A stretch of DNA of 64,000 nucleotides. It comes from Verrucomicrobium sp. BvORR034 (GTDB lineage: Bacteria > Verrucomicrobiota > Verrucomicrobiia > Verrucomicrobiales > Verrucomicrobiaceae). The position numbers were made by a program, and so were the translations under genes. The notes beneath the pieces are model-generated. The model worked only from the letters and a program-made list of their open reading frames with translations, had not been told where the DNA came from and ran no database searches. The stretch lies in assembly GCF_000739635.1 (NCBI RefSeq), contig NZ_BATQ01000019.1:1-64000 (forward strand), read 5' to 3'. This document shows, in pieces, positions 7,908 to 15,477 of this stretch (positions are counted from its first letter, which is position 1; each line of letters opens with the position of its first letter).

Positions 7908-8885
7908 CTAGAGCAGCTTCTTCTTCTTGAAGTACCAGACCGGAAGGATGGCGGACATGACCACGGTGACCATCACCAACAGGAAGGCGAGGGGGCTTTC
8001 CGCGACGGGAAGTTTCACGTTCATACCATAGATGCTGGCGATGAGCGTGGGGGGCATGAAGAGCACGCTGGCGACGGTGAAGATCTTGATAATCTGGTTC
8101 TGCTGGATGCTGATGAGTCCCAAGGTGGAGTCCAGCAGGAAGGCCATCTCCTGCGTCTGCTGGTTGGTGTAGTCGTCCAGGCTCTTCACGTCGCGTGCCA
8201 CACTGCGGAATTGGGCGGCGAGTTCGCCCTTCATCCAGGGTGCGGCGTTGTTGAGGAAGTATTGGAGCATGCGGGCGATGCTCACCAGGCACTCGCGCAG
8301 GTTTGCTACGAGGGCGTTGCGCCGGCCGAGGAGTTTGATCACCTCGTTGAGGTCGCAGTTGGCCTTGCCGCCATCGGCGCGGTTCGGATCCACGGCAAAG
8401 ATGTCGCGGGATACGCCGCGCAGATCGGTCTCGATGTTCTGCAGCGTATCAGCGATGCGAGCCACGATCATTTCCACCAGCAGGAGGAAGACGGCATCAC
8501 TGCTCACCGGTGTGCTGCACTGGCGGCGCACCTGATCGGCCAGCACGCGAAAGGCGAGCGGATCTGAATAGCGCACGGTGGTGAGCGTGTCCGGGCTGAC
8601 CACGAAGGTGATGGCAGAAGTGTCGGGCTCTGGAGTCTCCAGTCCCACAGGCACCCAGGCCGTCATGTAGAGAGCGCCCTTTTCAGAGTACAACCGGCTG
8701 GACTCTTCAATCTCCTGCATCTCCTCGCGGGTGGGCAGGGTGTACTCCAGCCATTGCTCCGCTTCCACCTCCTCAGACCGGCTCGGATTGAGGAGGTCGA
8801 GAAAAACCAAGTTCTCCGGAAGCGGATGTGGTTTTTCATCGGTCCAGTCAATCAGCTGGGCGTGCTCGGTAATGAGGCGGATCAT
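7908..8885 (-). CDS. corA: CorA-type magnesium/divalent cation transporter
   Basis: 325-residue inner membrane protein of the CorA/2-TM-GxN family. Most of the protein is the cytoplasmic N-terminal domain with long helices (around residues 100-250). The two transmembrane segments are at the C-terminus (FTVASVLFMPPTLIASIYGM and LAFLLVMVTVVMSAILPVW), and the signature loop YGMNV follows the first. The C-terminus ends in a basic KKKKLL tail, as in canonical CorA. The GMN motif indicates Mg, Co or Ni transport; the usual GMNF is GMNV here. The ATG start opens with MIRLITEHAQL, close to typical family starts. The short stem GCGGC-TTC-GCCGC immediately after the stop may help end the transcript. 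Confidence 0.88.
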   Translation of the reverse strand: MIRLITEHAQLIDWTDEKPHPLPENLVFLDLLNPSRSEEVEAEQWLEYTLPTREEMQEIEESSRLYSEKGALYMTAWVPVGLETPEPDTSAITFVVSPDTLTTVRYSDPLAFRVLADQVRRQCSTPVSSDAVFLLLVEMIVARIADTLQNIETDLRGVSRDIFAVDPNRADGGKANCDLNEVIKLLGRRNALVANLRECLVSIARMLQYFLNNAAPWMKGELAAQFRSVARDVKSLDDYTNQQTQEMAFLLDSTLGLISIQQNQIIKIFTVASVLFMPPTLIASIYGMNVKLPVAESPLAFLLVMVTVVMSAILPVWYFKKKKLL

Positions 8886-8999
8886 GGGTGCGCGGTGGTG
8901 CCTCAGGCTTTATCGCTGCCGCCAAGGAGTGCAAGCCGGACATTGTGTCCTTTCTTGGAAGACGGGAGAAAGCCTAATCCAAGACCTGATGATGTGCGA

Positions 9000-11513
9000 T
9001 CACGAGAAGAGGTTTAATTCCGGCCCCGCGTTGGGATTTTCGCGTGGCGTGCGCCGGGGGGCGGGCTTCTCACGAACGAGAAGCGGCTCGTCCAATGCGG
9101 CGGCGTCTTCGTTGGGAGGGTGGCCGGCCTCGAGACGCTCCAGGATATGGCGCGCACGATGCAGCACCTTTTCCGGCAACCCCGCCAGGCGGGCGACCTG
9201 GATGCCATAACTCTTCTCTGCGCTGCCGGCGATGATCTTGCGCAGGAAGATGATCTGGTGATTCCACTCCTTCACGGCCACGTTGTAATTCTTCACTCCG
9301 CTGCAGGTGTGAGCCAGGACGGTGAGCTCATGGTAGTGCGTGGCGAAGAGCGTGCGTGAGCCGATGTCGTTGTGCAGATGCTCGGCCACGCTCCATGCGA
9401 TGCTCAGGCCGTCGAAGGTGCTCGTGCCGCGGCCGATCTCATCCAGGATGACGAGACTCTGGTCTGTAGCATTATTTAAGATGAGCGCAGTTTCATTCAT
9501 CTCCACCATGAAGGTGCTCTGGCCGCGGGAGAGGTCATCGCTGGCACCGATGCGGGTGAAGATGCGGTCCACCAGTCCCACCTCTGCACTGGCCACTGGC
9601 AGGTAGCTGCCGATCTGGGCCATGAGGGTGAGCAGGGCGACCTGGCGGATGTAAGTGCTCTTCCCGGCCATGTTGGGACCGGTGATGATGAGCACGCGGT
9701 TCTCCGCAGGTTCGAGTGTCGTGTCATTGGGCACGAACTTCTCCCCGGCCAGATTCTGGTCGAGCACGGGATGACGACCATCGCGGAAGAAGAGATTGCG
9801 CGTCTCATTGAGCAGCGGCCGCGTGTAGTTGAAGAGTCGGGCGGTCTCTGCCAGGGAGGCCAGCACATCCAGGGTGGCGATCGCTTCCGCCGTTTCCTGG
9901 ATCGCTTCGAGATGAACCATCGCGGCGCTACGCAGCTTTACGAATTCCTCGTACTCCAGTGCCTTCGCCTTTTCATCCGCGCCGAGGATCTTGTCCTCCA
10001 TGCGCTTCAGTTCATCCGTGATGAAGCGTTCGCCATTGGCGGTGGTCTGCTTGCGCACGTAGTCCTTCGGCACGGCATCGAGGTTCGACTTGGTGATCTC
10101 GATGAAGTAGCCGAAGACCGCATTGTATTTGATCTTCAGAGATTTGATCCCGGTGCGTTCGATCTCGTCGTTCTGCAGTCTGGCCATCCACTCGCGTCCC
10201 TGGGTGGAGGCACTGCGGAGTTCATCGAGCAGCGGGGAGTAGCCTTCGCGGAAGATGCCGCCTTCTTTGATCGTGGCCGGAGGTTCTTCCGTGATGACCT
10301 TCTCGATCTCCTCAGCCATTTCGGTGAGGTCGCGCATCTGCCCCATCAAATCTTCCGCCAGCGGGGTGCGAGGCAGTTCTTCCAGGAGCACTTTGATGGC
10401 GGGCACGGCGAGAAGCGCTTGAGCGAGCGCAAGGAGATCACGACCGTTGCCACTGCCCTGGCTGAGACGTCCGGCGGTGCGTTCCAGATCGCGAATGTCT
10501 TTGAAGAGATCGCGCGACTGCGAGAGCAGCATGGGCTCCTGAAGCAGAGCGGCGATGAGATCCTGCCGGGCGATGAGCTGCTGCAGATTGCGCAGAGGAT
10601 GCAGCACCCAGCGGCGCAACTTGCGTGCGCCCATGGGAGTGCAGGTGCGGTTGAGCGAGTGCAGCAAGGTGTGTTCCGTGCCGCCGCGGCTGTTCACCAG
10701 TTCCAGGTGGCTCTGGCTTGCGGCATCAATCCAAACGCCTTCATACGGCACGGCCACGCGCAGACGCTTGATGTGCGAGACATCCTTGCGCAGCTGGAAC
10801 TGCAGATACTGCATGATGGCTCCGGCAGCACTGATGGCCGCGGTGAGATGAGTGCAGCCATAGCCGTCCAGAGACTGCACCTTGAAGTGTTGCACGAGCG
10901 AGTGCACCGCCTGGTCGTGCAGGAAGAGGTAGCCTTCGCAGACCTGCGAGCCCTTCGATCCGCCCACTTCCGCCAACAACTCTGCCTGCTCCTCCGCATA
11001 CAACAGCTCTGATGGCATGATGCGCGTGAGTTCATCAGACAGTGCGTTGGATGAGTCGAACTCCGCGACTTCAAATTCACCCGTGGTGTGATCCACGTAC
11101 GCCAGGCCGAACTTCTTCCCCTCACGCCAGATGGCGGCGAGGTAGTGGGCCCGGCTTGCATCCAGATAACGTCCATCCGTTACCGTGCCGGCGCTGATGA
11201 TCTCTGAGACCTCGCGTGGTACGAGCTTGCCTGGTACCGGATCTGCCGTCTGCTCGCCAATGGCCACACGTCTGCCAGCGCGGATGAGTCTGGCGATGTA
11301 GCCCTGTGCGGCGTGATGCGGTACGCCGCACATGGGGATGCCATTGCGCTTCGTGAGTGCGACGTTGAGGATGCCGGCTGCTGTCTTCGCGTCTTCGAAG
11401 AACATCTCGTAGAAGTCGCCGAGACGAAACAACAACAGCACATCCGCTGGCAGCTCCCGCCGCATGGCGAGGTACTGCTTCATCATCGGGGTGGCTGCGG
11501 CATCGGTGGACAT
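9000..11513 (-). CDS. mutS: DNA mismatch repair protein MutS
   Basis: 837 residues, close to the 853 of the E. coli protein. Domain I begins TPMMKQYLAMRRE and carries the mismatch-reading FYEMFF motif (Phe-Tyr-Glu). The ATPase at the C-terminal end has Walker A GPNMAGKST near residue 613, Walker B LVILDEIGRGTST near 691, and the ATHYHELT sensor region. The clamp and lever domains lie between. The protein binds base mismatches as a dimer and recruits MutL. ATG at 11513 is preferred: the family begins a few residues before MMKQY. The frame also extends to a TTG 54 bases upstream, which would add an unconserved leader. No mutL is present in the window. It appears monocistronic. Confidence 0.97.
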   Translation of the reverse strand: MSTDAAATPMMKQYLAMRRELPADVLLLFRLGDFYEMFFEDAKTAAGILNVALTKRNGIPMCGVPHHAAQGYIARLIRAGRRVAIGEQTADPVPGKLVPREVSEIISAGTVTDGRYLDASRAHYLAAIWREGKKFGLAYVDHTTGEFEVAEFDSSNALSDELTRIMPSELLYAEEQAELLAEVGGSKGSQVCEGYLFLHDQAVHSLVQHFKVQSLDGYGCTHLTAAISAAGAIMQYLQFQLRKDVSHIKRLRVAVPYEGVWIDAASQSHLELVNSRGGTEHTLLHSLNRTCTPMGARKLRRWVLHPLRNLQQLIARQDLIAALLQEPMLLSQSRDLFKDIRDLERTAGRLSQGSGNGRDLLALAQALLAVPAIKVLLEELPRTPLAEDLMGQMRDLTEMAEEIEKVITEEPPATIKEGGIFREGYSPLLDELRSASTQGREWMARLQNDEIERTGIKSLKIKYNAVFGYFIEITKSNLDAVPKDYVRKQTTANGERFITDELKRMEDKILGADEKAKALEYEEFVKLRSAAMVHLEAIQETAEAIATLDVLASLAETARLFNYTRPLLNETRNLFFRDGRHPVLDQNLAGEKFVPNDTTLEPAENRVLIITGPNMAGKSTYIRQVALLTLMAQIGSYLPVASAEVGLVDRIFTRIGASDDLSRGQSTFMVEMNETALILNNATDQSLVILDEIGRGTSTFDGLSIAWSVAEHLHNDIGSRTLFATHYHELTVLAHTCSGVKNYNVAVKEWNHQIIFLRKIIAGSAEKSYGIQVARLAGLPEKVLHRARHILERLEAGHPPNEDAAALDEPLLVREKPAPRRTPRENPNAGPELNLFS

Positions 11514-12156
11514 GGGACCCGCATCATGAGCGGGAATGGGCGAATTGCAAAAGGGGAAAAAGCGCAACGAAGCGTCGGGTCAGAGTCGCGAGCACGCGTG
11601 ATCCATGACGTTGCAAAGCGATCATCAGGCATCGCAAAGACGTGCTCTCGCGACCTCTTCAAGGTGCATGCGGGGCGCTCCGACCCCGTCAAATGGGCCT
11701 TCAAGCGTGCCCGATGAAAAAAAATTTATCCTTTTTTTGACGGCTCTTCATCCTCGCGCAAGAGCACAACATGTGGTGTAGCGAGGTCATGAATCAGCAT
11801 CAACATGACCATGTGTTGTGCATGGAGGTCATTCATGTACGTCTGCATGAGTGAGCGGGTGATGATGAGTGATGCAACGCTGCAAGCCTTGTCGCACAAG
11901 GCTTGCAGCGTGCATGTGATGTTCAACACCCTTGCTTGGGTGCAAAAAGTTCCTCTGTGTATTTGTTAATAACCTGCATGTGCATGAAGGTTCGCGGAGG
12001 CATCATTCATCCCGGCAGGAGGCGAGAGCCGGGCATCATCACGCTCATCCACAACGGCGCGGTGATGATTTTCATGTTTGTTGTTCAAGAACTTTCGTGT
12101 TAAAACTCCATCGTCAGTAACCAATAACGATAATCGGAACGAAAGGAACACAAACC
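11514..12156. other. Long intergenic region upstream of mutS and of the histone-like gene
   Basis: About 640 bases between divergent genes. It is unusually rich in CATG/ATG/CAT triplets (11780-12080), has T and A tracts near 11718-11740, a perfect 16-bp hairpin at 11877-11911, and an 8-bp inverted repeat ATCATCAC/GTGATGAT around 12036-12070. One minus-strand frame (11726-11929, 67 codons) crosses the hairpin but has biased low-complexity content and is not called. The last part probably holds the promoter and leader of the histone-like gene. Confidence 0.5.
11877..11911. repeat. Perfect 16-bp hairpin (triloop)
   Basis: ACGCTGCAAGCCTTGT pairs perfectly with ACAAGGCTTGCAGCGT across a CGC loop. 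With one bulged base the pairing continues outward by about five more pairs (ATGCA/TGCAT). No T run follows on either strand, so this is not a classical terminator. It could be a structured leader, an RNA-processing site or a dyad operator. Confidence 0.85.
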
Positions 12157-12318
12157 ATGGCAACCAAGAAAGCATCCAAGAAAGCCGCCAAAAAGGCCGC
12201 ACCTGCAAAGAAAGCCGCCAAGAAGGCAGCCGCCAAGCCGGCGAAAAAAGCTGCCAAGAAGGCCGCTGTGAAGAAGGTGGCGAAGAAGGCCGCTAAAAAA
12301 GCCGCCAAGAAGAAGTAA
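12157..12318 (+). CDS. Histone H1-like Lys/Ala-rich DNA-binding protein
   Basis: A 53-residue gene made almost entirely of lysine and alanine (start MATKKASKKAAKKAA, end AKKAAKKK), with a few proline and valine residues. It is preceded by a good ribosome binding site (GAAAGGAA, eight bases before the ATG). The repeating KKAA units resemble the C-terminal tail of eukaryotic histone H1 and the Hc1/Hc2-like nucleoid proteins of Chlamydiae and other PVC bacteria. It should bind DNA non-specifically by charge and compact the nucleoid. Alternation of AAG/AAA and GCC/GCT codons shows it is not a simple slipped DNA repeat. It lies 640 bases from divergent mutS and appears to be its own unit; no T-run terminator was found. 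Confidence 0.88.
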   Translation: MATKKASKKAAKKAAPAKKAAKKAAAKPAKKAAKKAAVKKVAKKAAKKAAKKK

Positions 12319-12442
12319 GCACCTGCGACGCGGGCGAGCTGACGACATCAAGTCTCAGCAAGAGCCGGCGCCGCTTTGAGACGAGGAGGCAGGTTCAATA
12401 CAAAGCCTGAACGCTCCCCGCTCTCATCCCAACCTCGATTGT

Positions 12443-12463
12443 CCGGGCAGGTGTCCTGCCCGG
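12443..12463. repeat. 9-bp GC-rich hairpin downstream of the TPR gene
   Basis: CCGGGCAGG pairs with CCTGCCCGG across TGT, 20 bases beyond the stop of the minus-strand TPR gene and between it and the histone-like gene. It probably marks the 3' end of the lipid operon transcript, although there is no T run. Confidence 0.6.
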
Positions 12464-12483
12464 GCATGACAGGAGCTCAAAAC

Positions 12484-13254
12484 TCAAGAGTCGAGTTTTC
12501 TGAGCGTGTACCGGCCCCGTTCCTTGGTATCGGGATCATCTTTCTCCCGGTCGGGCATGGCCAGCCCTTTGGTGATGAGCTTCCGCGCTTCATCGTTGCG
12601 GCGCATCTGGGCATAGGTCCTCCCCAGTTCGATGTGGTGCATGAGCCGTTCAGGATGGAGCGCGAGCGCCTTCTCCAGACAGCGGGCGGACTCCTCGTTG
12701 GAGGCAGCAGGCAGGCTGCCGTAGATGAACTGTGCCAGCGCGAGCTTGGTGCCACCGATGTTGGCCAGCTCCTGATGCCAGCGCCCCAGCATGTGCCAGG
12801 CGAGATCGTTGTCAGGCTCCAGTGCGACGGCCTTCTCCGCAGAGGCTTTGACGACGCGGGACGCTTCCAGCTTCTGACGTGTGTCTAGCAGTGGCAGCAG
12901 CTTGCCATGGCTCACGGCCAGCGCCAGATGCGCATCGCAGAGGTTGGGATCTGCCGTCACCGCACGACGAGCGTATGCCAGTGCATTCTGTCCCTGGCGG
13001 GACTTCTCCTCCGGAGACGTGGCATCCGTCATCAGGTAGCTGTACTGTTTGGCGATGCACACCAGAAGCTTTGCGTTGTGCGGATCCATCACCTCCACCT
13101 GAAGGTAGAGCGGGAGCGCGGACTCTGGTTTCTGCTGCTGGTCGAATACACCTGCCTGCGCCATGAGTTCCGCAGCGGTGGGCGCGGCCTGGAGCAGTGA
13201 AGCAAGAGTCAGGAGCGTGGCGGTGATGGCGATGAAAGGGGCTGGCGTTTTCAT
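12484..13254 (-). CDS. Secreted TPR repeat protein
   Basis: 256 residues with an N-terminal signal peptide (MKTPAPFIAITATLLTLASL, cleavage near QAA-PTAA). The rest is helical with tetratricopeptide-like units: ALAYARRAVTADPNLCDAHL, SAEKAVALEPDNDLAWHMLG and CLEKALALHPERLMHHIELG at roughly residues 95-235. The arrangement resembles the regulator-of-microtubule-dynamics (RMD) type TPR proteins found in bacteria. Proteins of this kind act as periplasmic scaffolds; no partner is evident. It is the last gene of the minus-strand lipid operon, 44 bases after the second methyltransferase, and may be read through from it. The frame extends upstream, but the ATG at the signal peptide is the sensible start. 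Confidence 0.75.
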   Translation of the reverse strand: MKTPAPFIAITATLLTLASLLQAAPTAAELMAQAGVFDQQQKPESALPLYLQVEVMDPHNAKLLVCIAKQYSYLMTDATSPEEKSRQGQNALAYARRAVTADPNLCDAHLALAVSHGKLLPLLDTRQKLEASRVVKASAEKAVALEPDNDLAWHMLGRWHQELANIGGTKLALAQFIYGSLPAASNEESARCLEKALALHPERLMHHIELGRTYAQMRRNDEARKLITKGLAMPDREKDDPDTKERGRYTLRKLDS

Positions 13255-13298
13255 AGCAGGGCGTCGTCGGTGGTGGAGCAGAACAGGAATCGGGCCAA

Positions 13299-14342
13299 TC
13301 AAGCAAGTGGCTTCACAAACCGGTAGTGGGACACGATCCATTCATTGCCATGGTGGAAGCCCCACAGCTCTGCGCAGGCCATGTAGAAGACGCGCCAGTA
13401 CACCCACCACCGGGTACGCTGCTCGCGGCCATAGGTGTTCTCCAGCAGTGGCAGGATTTCCTCGCGATGGCGGTCCATGTTGGCCAGCCAGGCGTTGGCC
13501 GTCTTCTCATAGTGCTGGCCGTTCACGGCCCACTGCTCCTGGATCTGGAGGTGTTCCTGGAAGTGCAGCAGCAGATCATGCGAGGGCATCTGGCCGCCCG
13601 TGAAGAAGTAACGCGCCATCCAGTCGTTCTCATGACGCACCTCATAGTGGTAGGCGATGTCGCGATGCGTGAAGATGTGCACGAAGAGTTTGCCGCCCGG
13701 CTTCAGCCAGCTCGCGATCCGGCGGAGCAGCTCGCGATAGTTTTTCATGTGCTCGAACATCTCCACCGACACCACGCGATCAAACGCGCCTTCTCCTTCG
13801 CCTTGATAGTGGATCATGTTGGCCGTGCGCACGGTGAGATTGGTGAGACCACGACGGGTGGCTTCGGCATCGATGTACTGCTTCTGGGTGCGGGAGTTGG
13901 AGACGCTCGTGATGCGGGCATGCGGATAGTGTTCCGCCATCCACAGGGAGAGTGAGCCCCAGCCGCAGCCAAGTTCCAAAATGTGCTGGCCGTCGCGCAG
14001 CTGGGCCCGCTCACAGGTGCGGGCCAGCATGGCGGACTCTGCATCATCCAACGTGTGGCAGTCCATGTCCCACCAGCCGGAGCTGTACTTGAGATGCTTG
14101 CCCAGGCAGAGCTGGAAGAAGCGCGTCGGCAGCTCGTAGTGTTGTTCATTGGCCGTGGCGGTCTCCACGGCTACAGGGCTGGCCAGGAGGCTTTCCAGAT
14201 GTTCGTTGAAGAGGATCTGGCGGTACTCCACGTTTTGCGGACGCCGCTCGTCGAGCGTGGCCTGCAGTCGTTGACGAATGCCGAAACGGATGAGGGCATC
14301 GGGCAACAGGTTCTTCTCAAGAAGGGTGTCAGTCAGGCTCAT
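13299..14342 (-). CDS. Cyclopropane-fatty-acyl-phospholipid synthase-like methyltransferase (second copy)
   Basis: 347-residue SAM-dependent methyltransferase of the CFA/mycolic-acid group. It has the SAM motif I ILELGCGWGSLSLWMAE, the preceding family segment HYELPTRFFQLCLG and YSSGWW, a substrate-pocket acidic region VVSVEMFEHMKNY, and PGGKLFVHIFTHR. It lacks the N-terminal lipid-binding region seen in the other copy and has instead a short leader (MSLTDTLLEKNLLPDALIRF). Its ATG overlaps the TGA of the DUF1295 gene by four bases. CFA-type enzymes methylate double bonds in phospholipid acyl chains; the product could be cyclopropane, methyl-branched or furan-type precursors. With the desaturase and flavoprotein in the same unit, it is likely a lipid-tailoring step, but the chemistry is inference. 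Confidence 0.82.
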   Translation of the reverse strand: MSLTDTLLEKNLLPDALIRFGIRQRLQATLDERRPQNVEYRQILFNEHLESLLASPVAVETATANEQHYELPTRFFQLCLGKHLKYSSGWWDMDCHTLDDAESAMLARTCERAQLRDGQHILELGCGWGSLSLWMAEHYPHARITSVSNSRTQKQYIDAEATRRGLTNLTVRTANMIHYQGEGEGAFDRVVSVEMFEHMKNYRELLRRIASWLKPGGKLFVHIFTHRDIAYHYEVRHENDWMARYFFTGGQMPSHDLLLHFQEHLQIQEQWAVNGQHYEKTANAWLANMDRHREEILPLLENTYGREQRTRWWVYWRVFYMACAELWGFHHGNEWIVSHYRFVKPLA

Positions 14343-15139
14343 GAAGATTTCTTGGGGAACCACGGTATGAAGGCACTCGTGGTACGTTGATACTCGCGAT
14401 AGGCGTCGCCTTTGGACTCCACTGCGCATTTTTCTGTGAGAGGAATGCCCGTGACGCGGAGCACGAAGTGGAGGATGAGCAGCGGCGCGTACAGCGTGAG
14501 CCATCCCCACGGTGAGCCGCAGGCGAAGAGCCAGAAGCCCCACCAGACGAGAGATTCAAAGAAGTAGTTCGGGTGACGGGAATATTGCCAGAGGCCAGCG
14601 GTGCAGACCTTCCCGCGGTTCCCGGGTGCGGCTTTGAACTGCCTCATCTGCCAGTCCGCCACGCCTTCCCCAGTGAGGGCGATGAGCCAGAGGATTGCGC
14701 CGGCAATCTCCCAAAGACTCAAGGTGGATGATGGATTGATGAACGCCAGCAGCACCGGGATGGAAAGCAGCACGATCAACACTGCCTGTGCCTGGAAGAA
14801 GGCGAAGAAACGACTGCCCAGATGGCCCTGCCATTTCTTCCGCAGCACTTGGTAGCGCACGTCTTCATGCGGGTGGTGACTTTTGATACGTAGCAGCAGA
14901 TAGGTGCCAAGCCGCAGGCTCCAGCCTATGGCCATGACCAGGGCGAGCACATGGCGGGGCGGGTGTCCCGTGCTCCACGTGCAGATGGCATAGAGGGGTG
15001 CCAACACGCCGAGCGTGTAGGACCAGGTGATGTCCACGAAGCTGTAGTTGTCCAGCTTCCGGCTGAGCAGCCAGGTGAGGGTGAAGAGCACAAAGGCCAC
15101 GGCGGCCCCGAGCAGCAGCAACGTGGCGAAGGAGTTCAT
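14339..15139 (-). CDS. DUF1295 / steroid 5-alpha-reductase-like membrane protein
   Basis: 266-residue inner membrane protein with about six or seven hydrophobic segments. The C-terminal signature is clear: FKAAPGNRGKVCTAGLWQYS then RHPNYFFESLVWWGFWLF and YREYQRTTSAFIPWFP, typical of the DUF1295/isoprenylcysteine methyltransferase-like superfamily. Members are found beside cyclopropane synthases in many bacteria and are presumed to act on lipid double bonds or prenyl-like substrates with NADPH or SAM. The ATG overlaps the stop of the small DUF1475-like gene, and its own stop overlaps the next ATG, so it is translationally coupled on both sides. Confidence 0.85.
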   Translation of the reverse strand: MNSFATLLLLGAAVAFVLFTLTWLLSRKLDNYSFVDITWSYTLGVLAPLYAICTWSTGHPPRHVLALVMAIGWSLRLGTYLLLRIKSHHPHEDVRYQVLRKKWQGHLGSRFFAFFQAQAVLIVLLSIPVLLAFINPSSTLSLWEIAGAILWLIALTGEGVADWQMRQFKAAPGNRGKVCTAGLWQYSRHPNYFFESLVWWGFWLFACGSPWGWLTLYAPLLILHFVLRVTGIPLTEKCAVESKGDAYREYQRTTSAFIPWFPKKSS

Positions 15140-15477
15140 GCGCGCTTCATCAGCAGGGTTTCCATCGTCGCATCAGCTGGAAGGCGAATGAGCCGGATCA
15201 GTGCATACACGGCCATAGCAATGTTCCCCAGCAGGAGGATGGCCACCAGCCAGAGCATTCTGGCGGGGAGGCTGCGTTCCAGATAGAACACCCAGCAGTA
15301 GAAGGTGAGAAAGCCCCAGTACGCGTCAAACAGGGTCGCGATGAACCACGGGTGGGTGGCCACCTCACGCGGCACCTTCCACAAGGCGCCTTGCATGCTG
15401 GCCCAGATGGTGACGCTGAGCATGGAGACCAGCACCACGATGAAAAAGACGCGGAGGAAGGGGACCACTTTCATCAC
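15136..15477 (-). CDS. Small membrane protein, DUF1475-like
   Basis: 113 residues with about three transmembrane helices (VVPFLRVFFIVVLVSMLSVT, TLFDAYWGFLTFYCWVFYL, MLWLVAILLLGNIAMAVYAL). The FDAYWGFLTFY motif matches what I know of the DUF1475 family, which occurs in the same lipid clusters; this is moderate rather than certain. The start is a GTG placed immediately after the TAA of the CFA synthase, followed directly by ATG, and either may be used. It may form a complex with DUF1295. Function unknown. Confidence 0.65.
   Translation of the reverse strand: MMKVVPFLRVFFIVVLVSMLSVTIWASMQGALWKVPREVATHPWFIATLFDAYWGFLTFYCWVFYLERSLPARMLWLVAILLLGNIAMAVYALIRLIRLPADATMETLLMKRA

Noticed and set aside
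9771-11012. A 413-codon open frame opposite mutS.
   Set aside because: It is antisense to a conserved gene; the composition (many Glu, Leu, Arg) is what complementing GC-rich codons produces.
11726-11929. A 67-codon minus-strand frame between mutS and the histone-like gene.
   Set aside because: It runs through the 16-bp hairpin, has Met-rich low-complexity content from CAT triplets, and no ribosome binding site.
12435-12470. The GC hairpin after the TPR gene as a full terminator.
   Set aside because: No T tract follows on the minus strand, so it is annotated only as a hairpin.
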